DNA of 64,000 bases from Solimonas thermocellulolyticum (GCF_040327995.1 NZ_JBEPIJ010000001.1:124001-188000); one strand, 5' to 3'. Numbered from the stretch's first letter, positions 16,064-25,832 are shown. Notes: a model not told the origin generated them from the letters alone. Numbers and translations: made by a program.

Positions 16064-17068
16064 CTACTGCGCCTCGCGGTGGTAGCGCGTGGCGATCTCC
16101 ACCTCGTTCTTCGAGCCTAGGAACACCGCGACCCGCTCGTGCAGCTGCGTCGGCTGCAAGTCCAGGATGCGCTCGTAGCCGTTGGTCGCGGCGCCGCCGG
16201 CCTGCTCGACGATGAAACTCATCGGATTGGCCTCATACATCAGACGCAGCTTGCCGGGCTTGTCCGGGTCTTTCTTGTCGCGCGGGTAAATGAAGATACC
16301 GCCGCGCGTGAGGATGCGATGCACGTCGGCGACCATCGAGGCGACCCAGCGCATGTTGAAGTCCTTGCCACGCGGGCCGGTCTTACCGGCGAGCAACTCG
16401 TCGATGTAGCGCTGCATCGGCGCATGCCAGTGGCGCCGGTTGGACATATTGACCGCGAACTCCTTGGTGTCCTCGGGAATCCGCATCGCGCGCTGGGTCA
16501 GGATGAAGCTGCCGTGTTCGCGATCGAGCGTGAATGCGTGCGTGCCATTGCCGACGGTCAGCACTAGCATCGTGCTCGGGCCGTAGACGGTGTAGCCCGC
16601 CGCGACCTGCGTGCGGCCCGGCTGCAGGAAGTGTTCGTCGCGCACCTCGCTGATGCCATCCGGGCAGCGCAGCACCGAGAAGATGGTGCCGACGCTGATG
16701 TTCACGTCGATGTTGCTCGACCCGTCGAGCGGATCGAACAGCAGCAGGTAATGTCCCTTGGGATAGACGTTGGGAATCGGCTGGCAGTGGTCCATCTCTT
16801 CGGACGCGCAGGCCGCCAGATGTCCGCCCCACTCGTTCGCCTCCAGAAGAATCTCGTTGGACAGCACGTCCAGCTTCTTCTGCGCCTCGCCCTGGATATT
16901 GCCGGTGCCGGCATCACCGAGCACGCCGCCGAGCGCCCCCTTGCTGACCGCGTGCGAGATCGATTTGCACGCGCGCGCCACCACCTCGATCAGCAAGCGC
17001 AGATCCGGCGTGATGTGCCCCGCTCGCTGCTCCTCGATCAAAAACCGCGCCAACGACACCTGGGTCAT
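16064..17068 (-). CDS. fbp: Class I fructose-1,6-bisphosphatase
   Basis: 334 residues, gluconeogenic phosphatase (fructose-1,6-bisphosphate to fructose-6-phosphate, Mg-dependent). The metal-site motif is LLFDPLDGSSNIDVN; ASEEMDH supplies another ligand; GGIFIYPRDK and EANPMSFIVEQAGGAA are in the substrate half. Size equals the E. coli enzyme. The ATG at 17068 is preferred over one 12 codons upstream because family members begin MTQVSLARFL-like. It is convergent with the cbpA-like gene, with 10 bases between the stops. Confidence 0.96.
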   Translation of the reverse strand: MTQVSLARFLIEEQRAGHITPDLRLLIEVVARACKSISHAVSKGALGGVLGDAGTGNIQGEAQKKLDVLSNEILLEANEWGGHLAACASEEMDHCQPIPNVYPKGHYLLLFDPLDGSSNIDVNISVGTIFSVLRCPDGISEVRDEHFLQPGRTQVAAGYTVYGPSTMLVLTVGNGTHAFTLDREHGSFILTQRAMRIPEDTKEFAVNMSNRRHWHAPMQRYIDELLAGKTGPRGKDFNMRWVASMVADVHRILTRGGIFIYPRDKKDPDKPGKLRLMYEANPMSFIVEQAGGAATNGYERILDLQPTQLHERVAVFLGSKNEVEIATRYHREAQ

Positions 17069-17203
17069 ACGCACTCGCTCTGTGATGACGGATCGCCCGC
17101 GCATTGTCCGGGCTCACGGCACGAATGCAAGCCGCATCGGAGCCGATGCGAGGCGAGCCGCGGCCCACGAACGGGCCGCAATCCCTCTCACCGCGACGAT
17201 GAG

Positions 17204-17245
17204 CCCTTGCACAAAAGTCCCATCCGAGGGGCTTTTGTGCAAGGG
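17204..17245 (-). terminator. Long hairpin abutting the tRNA-Ser 3' end
   Basis: CCCTTGCACAAAAG (17204-17217) is an exact inverted copy of CTTTTGTGCAAGGG (17232-17245), and inner bases extend the stem to about 18 bp with a 6-base loop ATCCGA (17222-17227). It begins directly after the encoded CCA of tRNA-Ser on the reverse strand. The U-run lies inside the stem, so it may terminate transcription and also guide 3'-end processing. Confidence 0.6.
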
Positions 17246-17338
17246 TGGCGGAGTGAGAGGGATTCGAACCCTCGATGCGGTTTTAGGCCGCATACTCCCT
17301 TAGCAGGGGAGCGCCTTCGTCCACTCGGCCATCACTCC
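17246..17338 (-). tRNA. tRNA-Ser (GCU)
   Basis: 93 bases including encoded CCA. The acceptor stem GGAGTGA/TCACTCC and discriminator G fit, with a long variable arm (GTATGCGGCCTAAAACCGCAT region) as expected for serine. The anticodon loop CTGCTAA gives anticodon GCT, reading AGC/AGU. A TATAGT -10-like box lies upstream at 17377-17382. Position after csrA and beside tRNA-Arg is the common Pseudomonas order. Confidence 0.96.
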
Positions 17339-17486
17339 GGGACGACGATCTTGAGGGCCTTTCGCCCCTGCCGCGGACTATACACGCTGAAGAAATCCGC
17401 GGGTGTTCCGGAGAATCCGGAGGCGGCGGCAAGCGCCATCGCGTCGGACTGCCGACTCGCATCGTCATCCATCCCGCGAATCAGGA

Positions 17487-17563
17487 TGGCGCGCCCGGAA
17501 GGATTCGAACCTCCGACCCCCAAGTTCGTAGCCTGGTGCTCTATCCAGCTGAGCTACGGGCGC
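17487..17563 (-). tRNA. tRNA-Arg (ACG)
   Basis: 77 bases with encoded CCA. Acceptor stem GCGCCCG/CGGGCGC; D-arm GCTCAGCTGGATAGAGC; anticodon loop CTACGAA gives ACG, which is normally deaminated to ICG and reads CGU/CGC/CGA. T-arm GGAGGTTCGAATCCTTC. It is transcribed on the reverse strand, 148 bases before tRNA-Ser. Confidence 0.97.
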
Positions 17564-17598
17564 TCAAGACCGCGACTTTCGACGACGCGAGGGCCGCG

Positions 17599-17627
17599 AT
17601 TCTAGCGGCCGTCGTCGTCGACGTAAA
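17599..17627 (-). promoter_or_regulatory. Sigma-70 promoter for tRNA-Arg
   Basis: On the reverse strand TTTACG (17622-17627) and TAGAAT (17599-17604) are separated by exactly 17 bases. A GC-rich discriminator (CGCGGCC) follows, as at stringently controlled stable-RNA promoters. The tRNA begins about 30 bases downstream. Confidence 0.6.
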
Positions 17628-17693
17628 GAAATATCTGCAGACCCTGGCCGGAACTGTGATCTCGATGCTCGCGGCGCGCGGCCGCGACCATGC

Positions 17694-17888
17694 TCAGGCC
17701 GCAGCCTCGATCGCCGTCAGCACGCCCTCGCGGCGGATGCGCTCGAGGATCTCTTGTCGATGCACGGCGACGTCGCGCGGCGCCTTGACACCGATACGGA
17801 CCTGATTGCCCTTGACGCCGAGCACCGTGATTTCGATGTCGTCGCCGATGACGACGGTTTCGCCGACACGTCTGGTGAGAATGAGCAT
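17694..17888 (-). CDS. csrA: Carbon storage regulator CsrA/RsmA
   Basis: 64 residues, RNA-binding translational regulator that recognises GGA motifs in leaders. The whole family sequence is evident: MLILTRRVGETVVIGDDI at the N-terminus with Arg6 of the RNA-binding face in LTRRVGE, VLGVKGNQVRIGVKAPRDVAVHR in the middle, and ILERIRREG at the end. GGAGGAAAG just upstream is both its ribosome site and a potential CsrA self-binding GGA. Neighbours lysC/alaS and tRNA genes are the usual ones. Confidence 0.97.
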   Translation of the reverse strand: MLILTRRVGETVVIGDDIEITVLGVKGNQVRIGVKAPRDVAVHRQEILERIRREGVLTAIEAAA

Positions 17889-18003
17889 CCGTACTTTCCT
17901 CCTCGATCCACTGGATGGTGACAGTGTCCCGAAGACGACGAGGGCGCACTACCCCCCGAAAAGGGCTAATCGCCTGTGGATAAACGACTCCGGAAGGCGA
18001 CGC

Positions 18004-19242
18004 TCACGCTCCCGGTGTACCCTCCAGACCGAAGGCCTTGTGCAGCGTGCGCACGGCGAGTTCCAAATACATTTCGTCGACGACCACCGAGATCTTGATC
18101 TCCGAGGTCGAGATCATGCGGATGTTGATGCCGGCCGCAGCCAGTGACTTGAACATCTTCGAGGCCACACCCGCGTGGCTGCGCATGCCGACGCCGACCA
18201 GTGACACCTTGACGATGTCGGCCGCGCCGGCCACGCCCTTGGCGCCCAGCTCGCCGGCGACCCCGCGCATGATCTCGAGCGCACGCTCGTAGTCGTTGCG
18301 ATGCACGGTGAAGGTGAAGTCGGTGGCGCCATCGCCACCGACGTTCTGCACGATCATGTCGACTTCGATGTTGGCGTCGCCGATGGGGCCCAGAATCGCC
18401 GCGGCGATGCCCGGACGGTCCGGCACGCCGGTCATCGTGATCTGGGCCTCGTCGCGGTTGAAAGCGATGCCGGAGATGAGTGGTTCTTCCACGTTGCCCC
18501 CTGATTGCGGTTCGTCGAGCGTGATCAGCGTGCCGGGACCTTCGACGAAGGTCGACAGCACGCGCAGCGGTACCTTGTACTTTCCGGCGAACTCCACCGA
18601 GCGGATCTGCAGCACCTTCGATCCGAGGCTGGCGAGCTCCAGCATTTCCTCGAAGGTGATCCGGTCCAGCCGCCGCGCCTTGGGCTCGACGCGTGGATCG
18701 GTGGTGTAGACGCCATCGACATCGGTATAGATCTGGCACTCGTCGGCCTTGAGCGCAGCGGCGAGCGCAACGCCCGTGGTATCCGAGCCGCCGCGACCGA
18801 GCGTGGCGACGCTACCGTCGGCGGTGATGCCCTGAAAGCCGGCGACGACCGGCACCCGGCCGGCCGCGCAATCCGCGAGCAGGCGCGCACCGTCGATTCT
18901 CTGGATGCGCGCCTTCATGTGAGCGTCGTCGGTTTCGATCGGCACCTGCCAGCCGGTGTACGAGCGGCTCTGCACGCCGAGCTTGCCGAGCGCGAGCGCG
19001 AGCAGACCGATGGTGACCTGTTCGCCGGTCGCGGCGATCTGGTCGAACTCGCGCGCGCTGCCGCGCGGATCGATCGAACGCGCGAGCTTGAGCAGGCGAT
19101 CGGTCTCACCCGACATCGCCGAGACCACGACGACGACCTGGTGGCCCTGTTGGTGCCACGACGCCACCTTGCGCGCCACGTGCTCGATGCGCTCCACCGA
19201 GCCCATCGACGTGCCGCCGTATTTCTGAACGATGAGTGCCAT
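18004..19242 (-). CDS. lysC: Aspartate kinase, monofunctional
   Basis: 412 residues, first step of the aspartate pathway (lysine, threonine, methionine, isoleucine). Kinase motifs: VQKYGGTSMGSVERI, VVVVSAMSGETDRL, TLGRGGSDTTGVALA and YTDVDGVYTTDPR. Two C-terminal ACT domains (about 265-410; ITMTGVPDRPGIAA and VSLVGVGMRSHAGVASKMF) give feedback control. The single-domain size excludes a fused homoserine dehydrogenase. It follows alaS with an 80-base gap that carries a short repeat. Confidence 0.96.
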   Translation of the reverse strand: MALIVQKYGGTSMGSVERIEHVARKVASWHQQGHQVVVVVSAMSGETDRLLKLARSIDPRGSAREFDQIAATGEQVTIGLLALALGKLGVQSRSYTGWQVPIETDDAHMKARIQRIDGARLLADCAAGRVPVVAGFQGITADGSVATLGRGGSDTTGVALAAALKADECQIYTDVDGVYTTDPRVEPKARRLDRITFEEMLELASLGSKVLQIRSVEFAGKYKVPLRVLSTFVEGPGTLITLDEPQSGGNVEEPLISGIAFNRDEAQITMTGVPDRPGIAAAILGPIGDANIEVDMIVQNVGGDGATDFTFTVHRNDYERALEIMRGVAGELGAKGVAGAADIVKVSLVGVGMRSHAGVASKMFKSLAAAGINIRMISTSEIKISVVVDEMYLELAVRTLHKAFGLEGTPGA

Positions 19243-19271
19243 TGAAAAGCGCGTTCCAGTTGCTGGTTTTT

Positions 19272-19324
19272 AGTTTCCGGTCGCTGTCAGTTTCACCGTT
19301 TCTGCAAACTGGAAACTGGAAACT
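19272..19324. repeat. Heptad/inverted repeat between alaS and lysC
   Basis: Tandem 7-base units AAACTGG AAACTGG AAACT (19306-19324) face an inverted AGTTTCCGG (19272-19280) in the alaS-lysC gap. The tandem end overlaps the alaS stop codon. The arms can form a hairpin in the transcript. It may be a degenerate member of a dispersed short-repeat family. Confidence 0.6.
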
Positions 19325-21998
19325 AGAGTTTCTGCTCCACCCAGGCCACCACGCTGTCGAGCGCCGCCGGCAGCGCAGCAGGTTGCGTGCCGCCGGCCTG
19401 CGCCATGTCTGCACGCCCGCCGCCCTTGCCACCGACCTGGCCGGCGACGAAATTGACCAGCTCGCCCGCCTTCACCCTGCTGGTGAGATCGGCGGTCACG
19501 CCGGCGATCAGGCTCACCTTCTCGCCGCTGGCCGCGCCGAGCACGATGATGCCCGAGCCGAGCTTCTGCTTGAGCTGATCCATCAATCCGCGGAGCGCGC
19601 CGGCATCGACGCCGTCGACGCCTGCCGCGAGCACCTTCACGCCCTTGACCTCGCGTGCCTGGCCGGCGAGGTCTCCGCCGGCGCTCGCCGCGAGCTTGGA
19701 CTTGAGCGCCGCCAGTTCCTTGTCGAGCTGCCGGATACGCTCCTGCAATTGTTCGATCTTGCCGGTGAGCTCGTCCGGCGACGTGCGCAACAGCTCGGCC
19801 GCCTTGCGTAGGCGGCTCTCGCGCTCGCGCAGATAGTCGATCACGTTCTGCCCGGTCAGCGCCTCGATACGGCGCACGCCGGCGGCGACACCGCTTTCGG
19901 ACACGATCTTGAACAGGCCGATGTCGCCGGTGCGGCTCACATGCGTGCCACCGCACAGCTCGGTCGAGTAGCTGTACTCTCCCTGCCCCATCGTCAGCAC
20001 CCGCACCTCGTCGCCGTATTTCTCGCCGAACAAGGCCATCGCGCCGGCCTGGATCGCGTCGTCGTACCGCATGACCTCTGCGCGCACGGGCACGTTGGCG
20101 AGAATCGCCTCGTTGACGCGGCGCTCGATCTCGCCGATCTGGTCCGCGGTCAGCGGCTGCGGATGCGAGAAGTCGAAGCGCGTGCGCGCCTCATCGACCA
20201 GCGAGCCCTTCTGCACGACGTGCGCGCCGAGCACATCACGCAACGCGCGGTGCATCAGATGGGTCGCCGAATGGTTGCGCATGGTCGCGCGACGCAGGCT
20301 TGCGGTGACCTCGGCGGTCACGGCGTCGCCGAGCTTGAGCGTCCCCGACCCAAGGCTGCCGTGATGACCGATCACCGCACCGGCGGCAGTCCCCTTGATC
20401 TTCTGCGTGTCCGCGACCTCGAAGACGTGAGGCGTGAGCGCTGAGACGTGAGACGTGATCGTGCCGCGGTCGCCGACCTGGCCACCGGACTCCGCGTAGA
20501 ACGGCGTGGTATCGAGCACGACCACACCGGCCTCGCCGGCGTGCAGCGCCTCGACCGGCTGGCCGTCGCGATACAGCGCCAGCACCTTGGCCTCCGCGCG
20601 CAAGGCGTCGTAGCCGATGAAGCAGGTCTCGGCGCCCTCGTAGGCGAGCGTGCCCGCGGCCTTGAAGCTCGACGCCGCGCGCGCGCGTTCACGCTGCGCG
20701 CTCATCTCGCGCTCGTAGCCGTCCAGATCCAGCGACAGCTTGCGTTCTCGCGCGATGTCGGCGGTCAGGTCCACCGGAAAACCGTAGGTGTCGTAGAGCT
20801 TGAACACCACGTCACCGGGAATCGTGGTGCTGGCGCCGAGTCTTGCGATCGCCTCGTCGAGCAGTCTCATGCCTTTGTCGAGAGTGATCGCGAAGCCCTC
20901 CTCCTCGGCACGGATCGCTTTTTCGATCTGTGCCTGCTGCGCGCGCAACTGCGGATAGGCCGCCCCCATCTGTTCGGCCAGCGGCGCCACGAGCTTGAAG
21001 AAAAACGCGTCGTCGATGCCGAGCTTGTAGCCGTGCCGGATGGCGCGGCGCATGATCCGGCGCAGCACGTAACCGCGACCCTCGTTCGACGGCAGCACGC
21101 CATCGGCGATCAGGAATGCCGTCGCGCGGATGTGATCGGCGATGACCTTCTGCGAGGCGCTGGCGTATGGCGCCTGTCCGGCGATGTTCGCGACCGCCGT
21201 CACCAGATGGCGGAAGGTGTCGGTCTGGTAGTTGTCGTGGGTGTTCTGCATCAGCGCGCTGATGCGCTCCAGGCCCATGCCGGTATCGACACTGGGCGCC
21301 GGCAGTTCGGTCATGGCGCCGTCGGCATGGCGCTCGAACTGCATGAACACCAGGTTCCAGATCTCGATCCAGCGGTCGCCATCCTCTTCAGGTGAACCCG
21401 GCGGGCCGCCGGCGATGCCCTTGCTGCCGTCGGGATCGTGGTCGTAGAAGATCTCCGAGCACGGCCCGCAAGGCCCGGTATCGCCCATCGACCAGAAGTT
21501 GTCGGAGGCGTACTGCGCGCCTTTGTTGTCCCCGATGCGCACGATTCGCTCGACCGGCACACCGATCTGGTCGCGCCAGATGCCGTAGGCCTCGTCATCG
21601 GTGTGGTAGACCGTGACCAGCAGACGTTTGGGGTCGATGCCGAGCCAGTCCTTGCCAGTGATGAACTCCCAGGCGTAATGGATGGCTTCCTTCTTGAAGT
21701 AGTCGCCGAAGCTGAAATTGCCCAGCATCTCGAAGAAGGTGTGGTGCCTCGCGGTGTAGCCGACGTTCTCCAGATCGTTGTGCTTGCCGCCGGCCCGCAC
21801 GCATTTCTGGCTGGACACCGCGCGTGTGTATGGCCGCTGATCCTTGCCGGTGAACACGTCCTTGAACTGGACCATGCCGGCGTTGGTGAACAGCAGCGTC
21901 GGATCGTTGGCCGGCACCAGCGGGCTCGACGGGACCAGCGCATGACCCTTGCCCTGGAAGAATTCCAGGAACCTGGTGCGGACCGTGTTGGTATTCAT
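19323..21998 (-). CDS. alaS: Alanyl-tRNA synthetase
   Basis: 891 residues. Class II catalytic core at about 1-245: FTNAGMVQFKDVFTG, KHNDLENVGYTARHHTFFEM, GDTGPCGPCSEI and DTGMGLERI. The editing domain carries the zinc site HSATHLMHRAL and the second pair in ELCGGTHVSRTG. The C-terminal C-Ala domain (GLMDQLKQKLG, GVTADLTSRV, GQVGGKGGGRADMAQAGG) is complete. Between core and editing domains the coding sequence runs through five 7-base repeats (20425-20459), giving a slightly longer loop ITSHVSALTPHVFE. Also a regulator of its own promoter in E. coli; not evident here. Confidence 0.97.
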   Translation of the reverse strand: MNTNTVRTRFLEFFQGKGHALVPSSPLVPANDPTLLFTNAGMVQFKDVFTGKDQRPYTRAVSSQKCVRAGGKHNDLENVGYTARHHTFFEMLGNFSFGDYFKKEAIHYAWEFITGKDWLGIDPKRLLVTVYHTDDEAYGIWRDQIGVPVERIVRIGDNKGAQYASDNFWSMGDTGPCGPCSEIFYDHDPDGSKGIAGGPPGSPEEDGDRWIEIWNLVFMQFERHADGAMTELPAPSVDTGMGLERISALMQNTHDNYQTDTFRHLVTAVANIAGQAPYASASQKVIADHIRATAFLIADGVLPSNEGRGYVLRRIMRRAIRHGYKLGIDDAFFFKLVAPLAEQMGAAYPQLRAQQAQIEKAIRAEEEGFAITLDKGMRLLDEAIARLGASTTIPGDVVFKLYDTYGFPVDLTADIARERKLSLDLDGYEREMSAQRERARAASSFKAAGTLAYEGAETCFIGYDALRAEAKVLALYRDGQPVEALHAGEAGVVVLDTTPFYAESGGQVGDRGTITSHVSALTPHVFEVADTQKIKGTAAGAVIGHHGSLGSGTLKLGDAVTAEVTASLRRATMRNHSATHLMHRALRDVLGAHVVQKGSLVDEARTRFDFSHPQPLTADQIGEIERRVNEAILANVPVRAEVMRYDDAIQAGAMALFGEKYGDEVRVLTMGQGEYSYSTELCGGTHVSRTGDIGLFKIVSESGVAAGVRRIEALTGQNVIDYLRERESRLRKAAELLRTSPDELTGKIEQLQERIRQLDKELAALKSKLAASAGGDLAGQAREVKGVKVLAAGVDGVDAGALRGLMDQLKQKLGSGIIVLGAASGEKVSLIAGVTADLTSRVKAGELVNFVAGQVGGKGGGRADMAQAGGTQPAALPAALDSVVAWVEQKL
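20425..20459. repeat. Five tandem heptads inside alaS
   Basis: Consecutive 7-base units ACGTGAG, GCGTGAG, CGCTGAG, ACGTGAG, ACGTGAT. They are read in frame in alaS as about residues 513-525, in the segment before the editing core. Confidence 0.75.
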
Positions 21999-22076
21999 GC
22001 GCGAGTGGACGGGCGTACGGGATCAAAAGGCGCGTTATGGTAATCAACGCACCCCTGCGCCGCTACACGGCCCGGT

Positions 22077-22536
22077 TCAGATGTCGTCCGGCGTGCCCCT
22101 GAGCACCGCGCGGATCTGCTGCGGCTCGAAACCGCGCAGCGCGAGAAAGCGGTACTGCTTCTGCCACTGGGCCGCCGTGCGCGCCGGCGCGCGGAACTTG
22201 CGCGCATGGGCGATCGATGCGACCTCGACCCAATCGACCTCGGCGGAACCGAGCGCCTCGCGAATCTCGGCATCCGCCACGCGCGCCGCTTCCAGTTCCG
22301 CGCGGATCCGCAGCGGGCCATAGCCCTGCGCGATGCGGCTGCGCACCAGCATCTCGGCGTAGCGGGCATCGGACTGCCAGCCGGCGTCGGCGAGCTCACC
22401 GACGATGACCTCCGCGGTGACGTCATCGTGGCCGCGGCGCACGAGCTTGTCTTTGAGCTCGGCGGCGGCATGCTCGCGGCGCGCGAGCAGTCGCAGGGCG
22501 GTGTCGCGACCGCCCTGCGTGCTCGGTTGCCTACTT

Positions 22537-22550
<14 letters not shown>
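22077..22550 (-). CDS. recX: Regulatory protein RecX
   Basis: 157 residues, inhibitor or modulator of RecA filaments. Helical three-repeat architecture: ALRLLARREHAAAELKDKLVRRGH, VIVGELADAGWQSDARYAEMLVRSRIAQGYGPLRIRAEL and YRFLALRGFEPQQIRAVL. The motif D-x-RYAE-x-L-V-R-SR is diagnostic. The GTG start at 22550 lies 14 bases inside the recA gene, so translation is coupled and kept low relative to RecA. Confidence 0.93.
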
Positions 22551-23559
<1,009 letters not shown>

Positions 23560-23711
23560 GGGTGTCCTGTTGAAACGGTACTCGGGTTTGCTCGAAAAGC
23601 TCGGCGCATGATGCCGCGCGCCAGGCTCAGAAGCCGAGCCTGCGGTAAGCAGCCGACGGCGATCCAGCCGTTATTGTTTCACAGCGCCCGCGCGTTGCGC
23701 CGCCGCGGGCT

Positions 23712-24305
23712 TCACAGCAGGCGCATCTGACCGCCGCCGGCAGCCGCTTCCGGCGCATCGGGGTCCAGTGGCCAGCAACCGACCTGCTCGTAGACGACCG
23801 GGGCGCGACCGATGTGGCTGCGGATCAGCACGAAGTCGCGCACCGGCCACTCGATCGGCTGGATCAGCGTCGGCGGCAGCGGCGCGCCGGCATCGCGATG
23901 GATGGTCAGATGCGGCGAGAAGCGCATCGGTTGCACCGGTACGCGGGCGCGCAGCAGCGCTTCGCGCAGACGCTCATGGAGCGTAGACAGCGCCGGCGGC
24001 GGCTCGCGCGATCCCAGCCACCACGGTACCTCGCGGTTGCGAAAGCTGCCGGCATGATCCAGTCGCAGCGTGAACGGCCGCGCACGCACATGGCTCGCGA
24101 CCTGCCGCGCAGCGGTCTCGGCCACCTCGGGCACATCGTCCCCGAGGAACAGCAGCGTCAGGTGATAGCGCTGCGCCACGCTCGGCGCGCCACGCGGCTG
24201 CATGCGCAGACGCAGCACACGCGCGGCCTCGGCGCAGGCGGCGCGCGTGGCCTCGTCCGGCCACAGCGCGAAGAACAAACGATTGCCCGGCCGCTCAGCC
24301 GGCAT
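23712..24305 (-). CDS. thpR: RNA 2',3'-cyclic phosphodiesterase (2H family)
   Basis: 197 residues. Two HxTx motifs, HLTLL (His48) and HLTIH (His132), define the 2H phosphoesterase fold of ThpR/LigT; RLFFALWPDEATR at the N-terminus and DFVLIRSHIG near the end are family-typical. It hydrolyses 2',3'-cyclic phosphate ends of RNA; the old name is 2'-5' RNA ligase. Start ATG 24305 overlaps the stop of pncC by 11 bases. Transcribed with pncC toward recA. Confidence 0.9.
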   Translation of the reverse strand: MPAERPGNRLFFALWPDEATRAACAEAARVLRLRMQPRGAPSVAQRYHLTLLFLGDDVPEVAETAARQVASHVRARPFTLRLDHAGSFRNREVPWWLGSREPPPALSTLHERLREALLRARVPVQPMRFSPHLTIHRDAGAPLPPTLIQPIEWPVRDFVLIRSHIGRAPVVYEQVGCWPLDPDAPEAAAGGGQMRLL

Positions 24306-24777
24306 GTCGCAGACGATCGACGAGGATGTCCAGCGCCATGCGCACCGACTGCAACCGCACCGACGCACGGTCGCCGTCGAAGCGGAAACAGCGCGCGCTG
24401 CAGTCACCGCCTCTGCGCGCACAGGCGATCCACACGGTGCCGACCGGCTTGCCGTCGCTGCCGCCGCCGGGACCGGCGATGCCGGTGAGCGCCAGCGTCC
24501 AGTCGACCGGCGCGCGGTCGAGCAAACCCATCGCCATCGCCCGCACCGTCGGCTCGCTGACCGCACCGTGCTGCTGCAGCACACTCGCCGCCACGCCGAG
24601 CAAATCCTCTTTGGACCGGTTGGAATAGCTGACGACGCCGCGTTCGAACCAGGCCGACGAGCCGGCGAGATCGGTCAGCGTCTTCGCCACCAGGCCGCCG
24701 GTACAGGACTCGGCAACCGCCAGCCACTGTCCGCGCGAGCGCAGCGTTTCGGCGATCTCGACGACGCGGACGTCCAT
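24295..24777 (-). CDS. pncC: Nicotinamide-nucleotide amidohydrolase (PncC/CinA C-domain)
   Basis: 160 residues. Deamidates NMN to nicotinate mononucleotide for NAD recycling. The catalytic Ser is in LAVAESCTGGLVAKTLTDL; SYSNRSKEDLLGV and ALTGIAGPGGGSDGKPVGTVW complete the CinA C-terminal domain. There is no N-terminal CinA/MoeA-like domain, so this is the single-domain PncC form. It precedes thpR and recA, the classical cinA-recA link of gammaproteobacteria. Confidence 0.92.
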   Translation of the reverse strand: MDVRVVEIAETLRSRGQWLAVAESCTGGLVAKTLTDLAGSSAWFERGVVSYSNRSKEDLLGVAASVLQQHGAVSEPTVRAMAMGLLDRAPVDWTLALTGIAGPGGGSDGKPVGTVWIACARRGGDCSARCFRFDGDRASVRLQSVRMALDILVDRLRHAG

Positions 24778-24782
24778 CGCGT

Positions 24783-25832
24783 TCACCGCCGCAAACGCGC
24801 CTCGGCCATGCGATCGGCGATCTCGCCGGTGGGCCGCCGCTCGGCCGCCGCACGCGCGAAGATCTCGCTCAGCGTGCTGCCGATGCGCTGCAGATGCGCG
24901 TCGACCGTAGCAGCGTCGTAGTCGGGCCCCTCGTAGAAGATGTCGATGATGCCGCCGGCGTTGATGCAGTAATCCGGCGCATAGAGGATACCGCGCTCCA
25001 TCAGCACGCGATCGTGCTCGGGCCGCGCGAGCTGGTTGTTGGCGGCACCGGCGACTATCCGCGCCTTGAGCGCGGGAATGCTCGCGTCGTTGAGTACCGC
25101 ACCGAGCGCGCAGGGCGCGAACACATCCACATCGAGCGCCGCAATCTGGTCCATGCCGACCGCGACCGCACCGAACTCGCGGACGCAGCGCTCCACCGCC
25201 GGCGCGTGCAGGTCGGTGACCCACAAGCGCGCGCCGGCATCGTACAGATGTCGGCACAGGCGATAGCCGACATTGCCCACGCCCTGCACCGCGACGCGCA
25301 GGCCACGCAGGTCATCCCGCTGCCAGAGGTGCTTCACCGCCGCCTGGATGCCGATGAACACCCCCTTGGCCGTCGCCGGTGACGGATCGCCGCTGCGCCC
25401 GGCCGCGACGGACCGCGCATCGGCGAGGCCACCGACGTGCGGCGTGACCTCGGCGATCAGGCGCATGTCGGCGACGCTGGTGCCGGAGTCCTCGGCGATG
25501 ACGTAGGCGCCGCCCAGCCGATCGACCGCGCGCCCCATCGCACGCAGCAGCTCGGGGGTCTTGTCGCGGCGCGGATCGCCGATGATCACGCTCTTTCCGC
25601 CCCCCTGCGGCAAACCGGCCAGCGCCGCCTTGTAAGTCATGCCGCGCGACAGGCGCAGCACATCCGTCAGCGCCTCGGCTTCGCTAGCATAAGGCCACAT
25701 GCGACAACCGCCGAGAGCGCGGCCCAGGTTCGTGTTGTGCACCGCGATGATCGCGCGCAGCCCCGTCGCTGCATCGAAGCAGAAGCTGACGGTCTCGTGC
25801 GCGTCGAATTCCGGATGCGAGAACAACGGCAT
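24783..25832 (-). CDS. Glu/Leu/Phe/Val dehydrogenase, leucine-dehydrogenase-like
   Basis: 349 residues, NAD-dependent oxidative deaminase of branched-chain or aromatic amino acids. Catalytic region LGGCRMWPY and MTYKAALAGLPQGGGKSVIIGDP (two active-site Lys); Asp in AEDSGTSVADM; Rossmann motif VAVQGVGNVGYRLCRHL; APCALGAVLNDASI and GAANNQLARPEHD downstream. Size and GGGKSVIIGDP fit leucine dehydrogenase more than glutamate dehydrogenase; substrate is not provable by eye. It ends 5 bases before pncC and diverges from the TonB receptor gene. Confidence 0.9.
   Translation of the reverse strand: MPLFSHPEFDAHETVSFCFDAATGLRAIIAVHNTNLGRALGGCRMWPYASEAEALTDVLRLSRGMTYKAALAGLPQGGGKSVIIGDPRRDKTPELLRAMGRAVDRLGGAYVIAEDSGTSVADMRLIAEVTPHVGGLADARSVAAGRSGDPSPATAKGVFIGIQAAVKHLWQRDDLRGLRVAVQGVGNVGYRLCRHLYDAGARLWVTDLHAPAVERCVREFGAVAVGMDQIAALDVDVFAPCALGAVLNDASIPALKARIVAGAANNQLARPEHDRVLMERGILYAPDYCINAGGIIDIFYEGPDYDAATVDAHLQRIGSTLSEIFARAAAERRPTGEIADRMAEARLRR

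Noticed and set aside
17246..17563. tRNA pair as an integration site
   Set aside because: No truncated tRNA copy or integrase was found nearby; the surrounding genes follow the conserved csrA-tRNA order.
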